Notes under the pieces: generated by a model
Database searches by the model: none
The model's input: only the letters and a program-made list of their open reading frames with translations
Told to the model about the DNA's origin: nothing
Made by a program: the position numbers and the translations under genes
Shown: positions 55,562-64,000 of the stretch, one piece after another
How positions within the stretch are numbered: the stretch's first letter is position 1
Layout: each line of letters begins with the position of its first letter
DNA from: Butyricicoccus porcorum
Lineage (GTDB): Bacteria > Bacillota > Clostridia > Oscillospirales > Butyricicoccaceae
Assembly: GCF_002157465.1 (NCBI RefSeq)
Contig: NZ_NHOC01000005.1
Span: 133,134-197,133 of the forward strand
Direction of reading: 5' to 3'
Length of the DNA stretch: 64,000 bases

Positions 55562-56268
55562 CCCTTGCTCTCCTCATACGCAACTATGGTGCTGATATTC
55601 GCGCGTTCTATCGAGGACAGACGTGCACGGATCGTCGATTCGGTGCAGGTGCTGTCGCGGTCATACCATGTCTTGGATGCAAAATAGGTCTGCCAGCGCG
55701 CCGTGGTAAACGCATAGCCGTGGCGCGCATAAATTTCATTGCGGATGGCCGCAACCGTGTCCTGACTCAGACCACGCAGGTCAGAGGTGGAAATATATTG
55801 TGTATCCGTCGGCCACAGGTAGCCCGAGCTGGTCACGCGCGTGTAGTAATCGTTGTCACTCGCTGCGCCGTCACCGTAATAATAATAGTTGTTGGTGACT
55901 GTTGTCGCGGCTTGCGTGCTCTCGCCGCTGCTGTCTCCGGTCTCCGTTTTCTCCTGTTCGGAAGCCGTGCTGTCCAAATTGCCGTCTGCCTTGTCCGCAT
56001 CCGCTGTCTGGGTGTTGCTCTGCCCGCTCTGCTGCTGTGTCTCCCCCACCGCTGCAAGCTGTGCCTCCTGGCTGCTCCGGTTTATCAGCGTAAAGCAGAT
56101 GATACATGCCACCAACACGACAGTCACGGCTGCAATTGCCGCAATGACAATCGAATTTTTTCCGTGTGCCTGACGCACCGGCTGTGCCTGTCTGGGCGTG
56201 GGGGCGCCGCAGGTCGGACAGAAATCTGCATTGTCCGGCAACAATGTGCCGCATTTATTACAGTACAT
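55552..56268 (-). CDS. Zinc-ribbon membrane protein with extracytoplasmic YARHG domain
   Basis: A 238-residue protein. An N-terminal zinc ribbon uses Cys3, Cys6, Cys17 and Cys20; a single membrane helix spans about 39-62; a Ser/Thr/Gln/Asp-rich spacer (65-145) follows; the C-terminal domain (about 163-230) contains AIRNEIYARHGYAF, the YARHG signature. Topology places the zinc ribbon inside and YARHG outside. YARHG domains are exported and thought to act on or bind wall components. AAGGAGAG precedes the ATG. First gene of the operon with the amidase and the 660-residue protein. Confidence 0.88.
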   Translation of the reverse strand: MYCNKCGTLLPDNADFCPTCGAPTPRQAQPVRQAHGKNSIVIAAIAAVTVVLVACIICFTLINRSSQEAQLAAVGETQQQSGQSNTQTADADKADGNLDSTASEQEKTETGDSSGESTQAATTVTNNYYYYGDGAASDNDYYTRVTSSGYLWPTDTQYISTSDLRGLSQDTVAAIRNEIYARHGYAFTTARWQTYFASKTWYDRDSTCTESTIRARLSSIERANISTIVAYEESKGWR

Positions 56269-56370
56269 ACTCTCTCTCCTTTTTCCGATGTGAAGGTATA
56301 GCTATTGGTATTATAGCATGGCATGTCGTATCTGTCACGGATTTCCCGCCATATATCCGCTTTTCCGGCA

Positions 56371-56407
56371 CAAAAACCGGCCGATATCGCGTGGATACCG
56401 ACCGGTT
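56371..56407 (-). terminator. Terminator of the ATP synthase operon
   Basis: Minus strand AACCGGTCG and CGGCCGGTT pair with an inner GTATC/GATAT stem, followed by TTTTG. Located after atpC. Confidence 0.7.
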
Positions 56408-56421
56408 CTGTCTGACTTTAT

Positions 56422-56820
56422 TTACTTGCCGACATTGATTCTGGTCAATGCACGCTTGAGCTTGGCCTGCGCCAGCTCATATTCACGCTGATCCAGATGC
56501 TTCTGCATCAGTTCCTCCGCGCGCTGGCGTGCACGCTCGGCGCGGCTGATGTCAATGTCTTCCGCCCATTCAAACGTAGTCGCAACGAGATTTACCTCGT
56601 TGTTCATCACGGACAGCATGCCGCCGATGCAGGCGGCGCGGCGGGTCTCGCCATTGCTGCCGGTCACGCGGCACTCGCCCATGCCGAGCGCAGTCAGGTA
56701 CGGCGTATGATGTGCCAGAATGCAGACATCGCCGTCAATCGTGCGCGCGATGACGCGCTGCGCCTCGCCGTCAAAATACAGGCCGTCAGCCGTGACAATC
56801 CTCAGATGGAATACACTCAT
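56422..56820 (-). CDS. atpC: F-type ATP synthase epsilon subunit
   Basis: A 132-residue epsilon subunit: an N-terminal beta-sandwich (FHLRIVTADGLYFDGEAQRV, AHHTPYLTALGMGE) and two C-terminal helices (ERARQRAEELMQK). It sits on the central stalk and can inhibit ATP hydrolysis. GGGGGAAT precedes the ATG; atpD ends 3 nt upstream. Last gene of the operon. Confidence 0.95.
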   Translation of the reverse strand: MSVFHLRIVTADGLYFDGEAQRVIARTIDGDVCILAHHTPYLTALGMGECRVTGSNGETRRAACIGGMLSVMNNEVNLVATTFEWAEDIDISRAERARQRAEELMQKHLDQREYELAQAKLKRALTRINVGK

Positions 56821-56823
56821 GCG

Positions 56824-58263
<1,440 letters not shown>

Positions 58264-59121
58264 TTAGTGCTCCGCACCGGCCACAATTTCGGTAATTTCC
58301 TGCGTAATCGCACCCTGACGGGCACGGTTATACTTCAGGCTCAGATCGTCAATCATATCGCTGGCGTTCTGGCTGGCCGCGTCCATCGCCGTGCGGCGGG
58401 CCGCCAGTTCAGATGCCCAGGACTGGCTGAGCGCACCGTAGAAAATACCGGAAATATATTCCGGAACGACCGCGTTGAACACGGCTTCCGGGTTCGGTTC
58501 ATACAGCACCAGGCTCTTCAGGTCATCCTTTGCCTCGCTCTTCTCATACGGAATCGGAAGAATCCGCATCGCCGTCGCGTTCTGCGACAGCATGGAGACA
58601 AAGTTTGTATAGACAATATACAGCTCGTCAAACGCGCCCTTACAGAATTCATCTGCGAGGAAGTGTGCCGCCTCAAAGCAATTGCCGACGGTGACATCTT
58701 CGACAATGTTGTATTGCTCGGTCAGAATTTCCAGCTTCTTGCGCTGGCAGTACTCCACGGCCTTCTTGCCTACCGGCACAACACACACCGGCTTGCCGTG
58801 CGAGGCGATATGCGCCTCAAGCGCTTTGTTGATGTTGCTGTTATAGCCTCCCGCAAGGCCTCTGTCGCCCGCGATTACGATATAGCAGACCTTTTTGATC
58901 TCCTCACGCGGCTCGACGAACGGCGAGCGGAAATCGCGCTTGCCGTATGCAATGGTGCTCAGCGTCTCGTGCACGATGTTGAAATACGGCTCCGTGCGCT
59001 CAATGCGCTCCTTGGCGCGGTTGAGCTTGGAGGACGCGACGAGCTCCATCGCCTTGGTGATCTGCATGGTGCTCTGCACACTTTTGATGCGCAGCTTAAT
59101 TTCCTTCATCGAGGCTCCCAT
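58264..59121 (-). CDS. atpG: F-type ATP synthase gamma subunit
   Basis: A 285-residue rotor shaft subunit. SMKEIKLRIKSVQSTMQITKAMELV at the N-terminus and the C-terminal MDAASQNASDMIDDLSLKYNRARQ are the two long coiled-coil helices. ATG at 59121 follows AAGGGGG; an internal Met at 59109 is an alternative. Between atpA and atpD. Confidence 0.97.
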   Translation of the reverse strand: MGASMKEIKLRIKSVQSTMQITKAMELVASSKLNRAKERIERTEPYFNIVHETLSTIAYGKRDFRSPFVEPREEIKKVCYIVIAGDRGLAGGYNSNINKALEAHIASHGKPVCVVPVGKKAVEYCQRKKLEILTEQYNIVEDVTVGNCFEAAHFLADEFCKGAFDELYIVYTNFVSMLSQNATAMRILPIPYEKSEAKDDLKSLVLYEPNPEAVFNAVVPEYISGIFYGALSQSWASELAARRTAMDAASQNASDMIDDLSLKYNRARQGAITQEITEIVAGAEH

Positions 59122-59133
59122 GTCTCAGCCCCC

Positions 59134-60645
59134 TTATCTGGTCTTCAGAAAAGCGGCTTTGACTGTACCGATGGCCTCTTCCAGCTTGGATGTCGTTTCG
59201 TCACCCATGGTTCCCTTTTCGCGGATTTCTGCCAAAATATCCGGGTTTGCGTCCAGATATTCGTACAGCTCGCCTTCAAACTCGCTGATGTCGCTGACTG
59301 CGATGTCATCGAGGAAATTCTTCGTAACGGCGTAAATGATTGCGACCTGATTTTCAACGGCAATCGGGCAGCTGCGATTCTGCTTGAGCACCTCTACGAT
59401 GCGTTCGCCCTGTGCCAGACGGCGCTTGGTGTCGGCGTCCAGATCGGAGCCGAACTGTGCGAACGACTGCAGCTCGCGGTACTGCGAATATGCCAGCTTC
59501 AGCGTGCCGGCAACCTTCTTCATCGCCTTGATCTGTGCGTCGCCACCGACTCGGCTGACCGAAATACCCGGGTTTACTGCCGGCATGATGCCGGAATGGA
59601 ACAGCTCGGTCTCAAGGAAGATCTGGCCGTCGGTGATAGAAATGACGTTGGTCGGAATGTAGGCCGAAACGTCGCCCGCCTGCGTCTCGATGATCGGCAG
59701 CGCGGTCAGAGAGCCGCCGCCGTATTCCGGAGCCAGACGCGCTGCGCGTTCGAGCAGTCTGGAGTGCAGATAGAATACGTCGCCCGGATACGCCTCACGT
59801 CCTGGCGGTCTGCGGATCAGCAGAGACAGTGCACGGTAAGCGACTGCGTGCTTGGACAGATCGTCATATACGACCAGGACATCCTTACCCTTATTCATGA
59901 AATATTCGCCCATAGCGCAGCCGGAATACGGCGCGATATACTGGAGCGGAGACAGCTCGCTGGCTGTCGCGGTGACGACGATGGTGTAATCCATCGCGCC
60001 TGCCTTGGTCAGCTCTTCTACCAGCGTTGCAACGGTAGAGTTCTTCTGGCCGATGGCGACATAGATGCAGATGACATCTTTGCCCTTCTGGTTGATGATG
60101 GTATCGGTTGCCAGGACGGTTTTACCGGTCTGGCGGTCGCCGATGATAAGCTCACGCTGACCGCGACCGATCGGGATCATGGAGTCGATTGCCTTGATGC
60201 CCGTCTGGAGCGGCACGTTTACCTTCTGGCGCTCGATGATGCCCGGAGCCGGAGATTCGATCGGGCGGTTTTCGGTCGCCTCGATCGGGCCCTTGCCGTC
60301 GACCGGCTGGCCCAGTGCATTGACAACGCGTCCGATCAGTGCCTCACCGACCGGGACGGAAACTACTTTGCCGGTACGCTTTACGATATCGCCCTCACGA
60401 ACCCCTTTGTCGGAACCCAGCATTACGATGGATACCGAATTTTCTTCCAGGTTCAGAGCCATGCCGTATTCGCCGTTGGCAAACTCAACCAGTTCGTTTG
60501 CCATACATTTTTCCAGACCGGATGCACGCGCGATGCCGTCGCCGATCAGGATGATGCGGCCGGTTTCGCTCTGCTCGATCTTGGTATCATAATTCTTTAT
60601 CTGTGCCTTAATGACACTGCTGATTTCTTCAGGACGTAACTGCAT
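59134..60645 (-). CDS. atpA: F-type ATP synthase alpha subunit
   Basis: A 503-residue non-catalytic nucleotide-binding subunit. [21 protein letters not shown] is the P-loop region; [22 protein letters not shown] is the conserved alpha signature. Its N-terminal [18 protein letters not shown] helix binds delta. atpH ends 20 nt upstream. Confidence 0.98.
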   Translation of the reverse strand: MQLRPEEISSVIKAQIKNYDTKIEQSETGRIILIGDGIARASGLEKCMANELVEFANGEYGMALNLEENSVSIVMLGSDKGVREGDIVKRTGKVVSVPVGEALIGRVVNALGQPVDGKGPIEATENRPIESPAPGIIERQKVNVPLQTGIKAIDSMIPIGRGQRELIIGDRQTGKTVLATDTIINQKGKDVICIYVAIGQKNSTVATLVEELTKAGAMDYTIVVTATASELSPLQYIAPYSGCAMGEYFMNKGKDVLVVYDDLSKHAVAYRALSLLIRRPPGREAYPGDVFYLHSRLLERAARLAPEYGGGSLTALPIIETQAGDVSAYIPTNVISITDGQIFLETELFHSGIMPAVNPGISVSRVGGDAQIKAMKKVAGTLKLAYSQYRELQSFAQFGSDLDADTKRRLAQGERIVEVLKQNRSCPIAVENQVAIIYAVTKNFLDDIAVSDISEFEGELYEYLDANPDILAEIREKGTMGDETTSKLEEAIGTVKAAFLKTR

Positions 60646-60665
60646 AGTCTCACCAACTTTCTGCT

Positions 60666-61205
60666 TTATGCGATCGTGTGCAGCAGACGGCTGCGGATCG
60701 CATCCAGTTTATTCTTAACGGTGCCGTCCATCTGAAGCCCCTCCATTTGCAGGCGGATGCCGCCGATGACAGCCGGATCGACCTTTTTCTCCAGATGGAT
60801 GGTCTTACCGGTCACCTGGCTGAGCTTTTCCACCAGCTGAGCTTCCTGTTTTGCACCGAGCGCGACGGCGGAAACCACCGTCACGGTTTCAATCCCGTTT
60901 TCCCAGTTATATTCATTGCGGAACTGTCTGGCCGTGTCGATAAACTCGTGTGCCGTGCCGTTTTCCGCGATGATCTTGAGGAAATTGAGCAGATAAATAT
61001 GGATCTTCCCGCCGAAGGTCTCATCGACGATGGAAACGCGCTCTTCCTTCGTGAGGTTGGGCGTGTTCATCAGTGTCAGAAACTGCGGGTTCTCCTCGAA
61101 AGCCTGCCGAAGGGTGGTTATTTCGTCGAGCATCTGCTCTACGCTTTCACATTCGACTGCCAGATCGTACAGCGTTTTGCCGTATGCTTTTGCAATCTCT
61201 GTCAT
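60666..61205 (-). CDS. atpH: F-type ATP synthase delta subunit
   Basis: A 179-residue peripheral-stalk subunit. The N-terminal helical bundle ([20 protein letters not shown]) and the C-terminal [20 protein letters not shown] are typical. It overlaps atpF by 4 nt (ATGA), so the stalk subunits are co-translated. Confidence 0.94.
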   Translation of the reverse strand: MTEIAKAYGKTLYDLAVECESVEQMLDEITTLRQAFEENPQFLTLMNTPNLTKEERVSIVDETFGGKIHIYLLNFLKIIAENGTAHEFIDTARQFRNEYNWENGIETVTVVSAVALGAKQEAQLVEKLSQVTGKTIHLEKKVDPAVIGGIRLQMEGLQMDGTVKNKLDAIRSRLLHTIA

Positions 61206-61705
61206 GAAGCCTCACCTACACCCTTGATAAACTCCGAGATCAGCGCTTCGTGATCCTTTGCATCGATCTCACGCTCGACGACCTTGGAGGCAATATCGAC
61301 GGCAATGCCCGAAATCTCATTTTTGAGCTCGTTCATGGCTTTCTTCTTTTCCTGCTCGATCTGTGCGTCCGCCTTCTCCATCAGGCGGGAAGCCTGGGAC
61401 TGGGCATCACGGACAATTTCCTCACCGTGAAGCTGCGCCTTGCGGGTCGCGCTCTTGACGATATCGGAAGCCTCCGCCTTTGCGTCGGCGATACGCTTCT
61501 CATATTCGTCGCGCAGCGCCTCAGCCTGGGTCTGTGCGGCCTCGGCATCGGCGTAGCTCTTGTCGATCTCCGCCTGGCGGGCGTTCAGGACATTCTGCAC
61601 GGGCTTGAAAAGAAAGTGTTTGAGCAGCAGGAACAACAGCAGAAGGTTAATCAGCTGTGTAATGATTTCCCACGGGACAATGGAAACTAGATCTAATGTA
61701 CCCAA
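61202..61705 (-). CDS. atpF: F-type ATP synthase b subunit
   Basis: A 167-residue stalk subunit with one N-terminal membrane helix (IITQLINLLLLFLLLKHFLF) and a long charged coiled coil. The start is TTG at 61705, preceded by AAGGAGAACG with normal spacing; it gives a proper short N-terminus. Between atpE and atpH. Confidence 0.93.
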   Translation of the reverse strand: MGTLDLVSIVPWEIITQLINLLLLFLLLKHFLFKPVQNVLNARQAEIDKSYADAEAAQTQAEALRDEYEKRIADAKAEASDIVKSATRKAQLHGEEIVRDAQSQASRLMEKADAQIEQEKKKAMNELKNEISGIAVDIASKVVEREIDAKDHEALISEFIKGVGEAS

Positions 61706-61757
61706 ATTCGTTCTCCTTTCTCAAAAAATGATTCCGCCTGCGCGGAAATCCCGGCAA

Positions 61758-62030
<273 letters not shown>

Positions 62031-62139
62031 TTATCTGAATGTTGAATCTCCAAGAAACGGTTTGCCGTCATGCGGCATATGGTTCTCTCCACACATTGCC
62101 GCATGCCGCAAAAGCATGTTGAAACGGTGTGTGTGCTCC

Positions 62140-62877
62140 TCATTCGTCCGATGCAGCGGATGCAACGAACTGCATAGTCAGCATACAGAAGATGTATGGC
62201 TGAACGCAGCCGGAGAAGCAGGTAAAATAAACGTTGAGCACAGCGGGAATACCGATTTGCAGAATCGGTATTGCGCTCAGGGATCCTGGCAGCCAGAACA
62301 GGACTGCCTTGCTCACCGCGCCGAGTGCCGCATACAGCAGCAGGCCGATGACGTAGCCGGATACGATGTTTGCGAAGTGACGCAGAGCCATGGACACCGG
62401 CGTTGCAATCTCACTGATGATGTTCATCGGTGTCATGACAAAAATCGGTTCCGTAAAGCTCTTCAGGTAGCCGCCAAACCCCTTTGTCTTGATTTTGTAG
62501 TATGTGATGAGGACAAAGACCACAATACTCCATGCGAGAAACGTGTTCAGGTCATTGGTCGGCGAATATGCACCGGTCAGGCTCATGAACGAGCTGACAA
62601 CCGACATACTCAGGATTGCGGCAATGAACGGAACAAAATCGTCCCAGCCTTCACCCATGCTGCCTCTGACCAGATTCTGCGCCATCTGAACAGCCATCTC
62701 GGCGACCGTCTGACGTTTGGTCGTTGCATGAACCTTCAGCCCGCGGGTCAGCCAGATACACACGCCCACGATGATAATCATTGCAATCCAGGCATTGACG
62801 ACAGTCTGCGTCACCGGATAGTTGATCCCGGGAATCGTATAGTATATTTTGGCACCAGCGATGGATATATTATCCAT
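62140..62877 (-). CDS. atpB: F-type ATP synthase a subunit
   Basis: A 245-residue stator membrane subunit with about six helices that forms the ion channels beside the c-ring. The essential Arg is in SMALRHFANIVSG, with PMNIISEIATPVS before it. AGGAGGAAG precedes the ATG. It begins 3 nt after the AtpI-like gene. Confidence 0.96.
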   Translation of the reverse strand: MDNISIAGAKIYYTIPGINYPVTQTVVNAWIAMIIIVGVCIWLTRGLKVHATTKRQTVAEMAVQMAQNLVRGSMGEGWDDFVPFIAAILSMSVVSSFMSLTGAYSPTNDLNTFLAWSIVVFVLITYYKIKTKGFGGYLKSFTEPIFVMTPMNIISEIATPVSMALRHFANIVSGYVIGLLLYAALGAVSKAVLFWLPGSLSAIPILQIGIPAVLNVYFTCFSGCVQPYIFCMLTMQFVASAASDE

Positions 62878-62880
62878 GAA

Positions 62881-63291
62881 TCATTCTTCCTCCTTTCTGC
62901 GAAAGATAGGCAGGGTTTTGGCGTAAATGATGAGTTTTGGAAAAAACAGCGGAAGCACAACCGCAACCCAGTTGAAATAGGGCAGCTTGATGCCCACAAT
63001 CACGACTACCGCCAGCAGGAGCAGCCGTCTGGTATGCGAATTCTGAATGACCAGCTTGGCTTCCTCCGGGGTATCCCGCTGCACCGACTTCTGGACTGCA
63101 AGCGCCATCAGGAAAAACTCCAGAATAGCAAACCCGCCGCCCAGCAGGGTTCCAAGCAAAACTGTGTAGTCAAACTTGCCGATAACCGCAAAAAAAATCA
63201 CCATGATGACGCTCATGACGGTAACACCGATGGCGATATCCCTGCTCTCGTGTTTGACTGCCGGTTCAATCTTGATATTCCTCACCACCAA
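62881..63291 (-). CDS. atpI: AtpI-like small membrane protein of the ATP synthase operon
   Basis: A 136-residue protein with four hydrophobic stretches (IAIGVTVMSVIMVIFFAVIG, TVLLGTLLGGGFAILEFFL, LLLLAVVVIVGIKLPYF, WVAVVLPLFFP). Position between atpZ and atpB, and size, match the AtpI subunit thought to help c-ring assembly or ion supply. The start is uncertain: TTG at 63291 or nearby GTG codons at 63288 and 63285; no strong ribosome-binding site is seen. Confidence 0.75.
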   Translation of the reverse strand: MVVRNIKIEPAVKHESRDIAIGVTVMSVIMVIFFAVIGKFDYTVLLGTLLGGGFAILEFFLMALAVQKSVQRDTPEEAKLVIQNSHTRRLLLLAVVVIVGIKLPYFNWVAVVLPLFFPKLIIYAKTLPIFRRKEEE

Positions 63292-63318
63292 TCACGTTAA
63301 AATTCACCTGCGCCGGGC

Positions 63319-63564
63319 TCATTCCCTGTGCTGTTTCTCTCCGCGCCGTTCAATCATCTTCCACGTCCGCCAGACGTTGACTGCCGCGCCGCCCATGCCG
63401 AGCAGCAGCGCAATGGCCATGATCCACAGTCCGAGATTCAGCCGGTTCCGAAGCCAGTCCGCCGCATACAGGCAAAGCAGAGGCGGCACAACCACAGAGA
63501 GTCCGAGCTGTGTCAGAAGCGCAAGATTCTCCGCACATTCCCGCAGGATCTGATGCTTATCCAC
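63319..63564 (-). CDS. atpZ: AtpZ/AtpI-family protein
   Basis: An 81-residue protein with two membrane helices (LLTQLGLSVVVPPLLCLYAADWL and LGLWIMAIALLLGMGGAAVNV), the usual form of AtpZ at the head of atp operons. AtpZ/AtpI have been proposed to act as a Mg2+ or Ca2+ channel or chaperone. Start is GTG at 63564 after GAGGA. A near-consensus promoter lies 60 bp upstream. Confidence 0.85.
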   Translation of the reverse strand: MDKHQILRECAENLALLTQLGLSVVVPPLLCLYAADWLRNRLNLGLWIMAIALLLGMGGAAVNVWRTWKMIERRGEKQHRE

Positions 63565-63624
63565 CCTGTCCTCACAATCCTTTCCGAAACATGCGCAAAA
63601 TTTACTCTTCTTCAGGTTGCCTTC

Positions 63625-63653
63625 ATTATATCAACTCATAACCAAAAGTTCAA
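63625..63653 (-). promoter_or_regulatory. Sigma-A promoter of the ATP synthase operon
   Basis: Minus strand TTGAAC (plus 63648-63653), 17-bp spacer, TATAAT (plus 63625-63630). Confidence 0.85.
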
Positions 63654-63826
63654 CCGTCTTTTATACATTTTAGTGTGCACGCGCCCGTCCGTCTGTGAAA
63701 TTTTTACCAATCTGTACAACTTTCTCCGGCGTTTTGTGCCAGAGAGTGACACATTCTGATGTATTTGATTTTCTGTCTCCTCCCCAATTGTACCCCTCCC
63801 CCCGGAAAAGTATGCAAAAGATTACC

Positions 63827-63862
63827 AAAAAGCGCCGCTCCGGCGGAAACCCGGAGCGGCGC
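63827..63862 (-). terminator. Terminator of the gene at the right end
   Basis: GCGCCGCTCCGG (63832-63843) and CCGGAGCGGCGC (63851-63862) form a 12-bp stem; the minus strand continues TTTTTGG. Confidence 0.92.
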
Positions 63863-63875
63863 AGGCGCTTGTGAA

Positions 63876-64000
63876 TTAGAAAACACAGTATTTTTCCATA
63901 TAAGATTCCATCAGCGGGAGAATGGACGCATACTCCGCCTGTCCCTGCAGATATTCATGGATATCACGGACATCGATGAGCGAATGCACGCGGATGCCGA
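63876..64000 (-). CDS. 3' end of a gene resembling orotate phosphoribosyltransferase
   Basis: The minus-strand frame enters from beyond the window and stops with TAA at 63876-63878. About 41 residues are visible: GIRVHSLIDVRDIHEYLQG followed by AEYASILPLMESYMEKYCVF. The pattern (hydrophobic strand, then V-x-D-I-x-x-Y-L and a final amphipathic helix) resembles the C-terminus of clostridial PyrE, but too little is present for a firm call. A strong terminator follows. Confidence 0.5.
   Translation of the reverse strand, partial: GIRVHSLIDVRDIHEYLQGQAEYASILPLMESYMEKYCVF

Larger units (their letters stand above)
63565..63875. other. Intergenic region upstream of the ATP synthase operon
   Basis: About 310 bases holding the atp promoter and a terminator for the gene to the right. 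A 60-codon minus-strand frame at 63704-63886 overlaps the terminator and has no recognisable content. Confidence 0.6.

Noticed and set aside
63704-63886. 60-codon minus-strand open frame upstream of the atp operon
   Set aside because: It overlaps a strong terminator and has no recognisable content.

Overview
The window is chromosomal DNA from a spore-forming, probably butyrate-producing anaerobe of the class Clostridia. The mid-50s GC content (judged by eye) and gene set suggest an Oscillospiraceae-type gut Firmicute. Evidence includes the spore genes spmA, spmB, spoIIID and spoVG, a Firmicutes-type str operon headed by an L7Ae-like gene, a tRNA-Trp T-box, YerC, RecD2, and a thiolase/crotonase/hydroxybutyryl-CoA dehydrogenase set. 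I saw no rRNA or tRNA gene, CRISPR array, transposase or phage gene. The species cannot be named from sequence alone.

Layout. 0-4.4 kb (+): 3' part of a Pct-type CoA-transferase, then thlA, crt and hbd (C4 acyl-CoA metabolism), closed by a strong terminator. 4.8-6.5 kb: spmA-spmB (-), abrB (+), spoIIID (-). 6.7-8.5 kb (-): a secreted LRR-SLH-VanY-like wall peptidase. 8.8-11.7 kb (+): trkA-trkH potassium uptake. 11.7-16.1 kb: small XRE regulator divergent from a SLOG gene broken by one in-frame stop, a flavin oxidoreductase, a Gfo/Idh/MocA dehydrogenase whose ribosome-binding site carries a 13-bp tandem duplication, and a sodium:solute symporter. 16.1-20.4 kb (+): a T-box with a TGG (Trp) specifier upstream of a YkvI-like transporter and a GldA-like dehydrogenase, then a YczE-family membrane protein and an amidohydrolase. 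20.5-26.4 kb (-): acyl-CoA ligase, then yerC-iorA-iorB-paaK, an aromatic amino acid fermentation module with a probable operator. 26.6-34.6 kb: glycolipid glycosyltransferase, spoVG, murC, a cytidylate-kinase-like protein, an MreB paralogue, comF, recD2.

34.7-48.4 kb (-): information-processing block rpoB-rpoC, then a chloramphenicol acetyltransferase plus small membrane protein cassette, then L7Ae-rpsL-rpsG-fusA-tuf. rpoBC is not preceded by rplJL and the cat cassette separates it from the str operon. 48.7-52.3 kb (-): histidine phosphatase, rmlA, AEC and EamA transporters. 52.7-56.3 kb (-): a three-gene envelope operon (zinc-ribbon/YARHG protein, lipoprotein amidase, and a 660-residue acidic membrane protein with three copies of a W-x-x-[ILM]-F motif). 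56.4-63.6 kb (-): a full F-type ATP synthase operon atpZ-I-B-E-F-H-A-G-D-C whose c-subunit has a two-carboxylate, Na+-type ion site. The window ends in the 3' end of a minus-strand gene resembling orotate phosphoribosyltransferase.

The best candidates for something new are the tryptophan/aromatic-acid island at 16-26 kb, the three-gene envelope operon at 52.7-56.3 kb, and the two-carboxylate c-ring. No defence system or mobile element was recognised.
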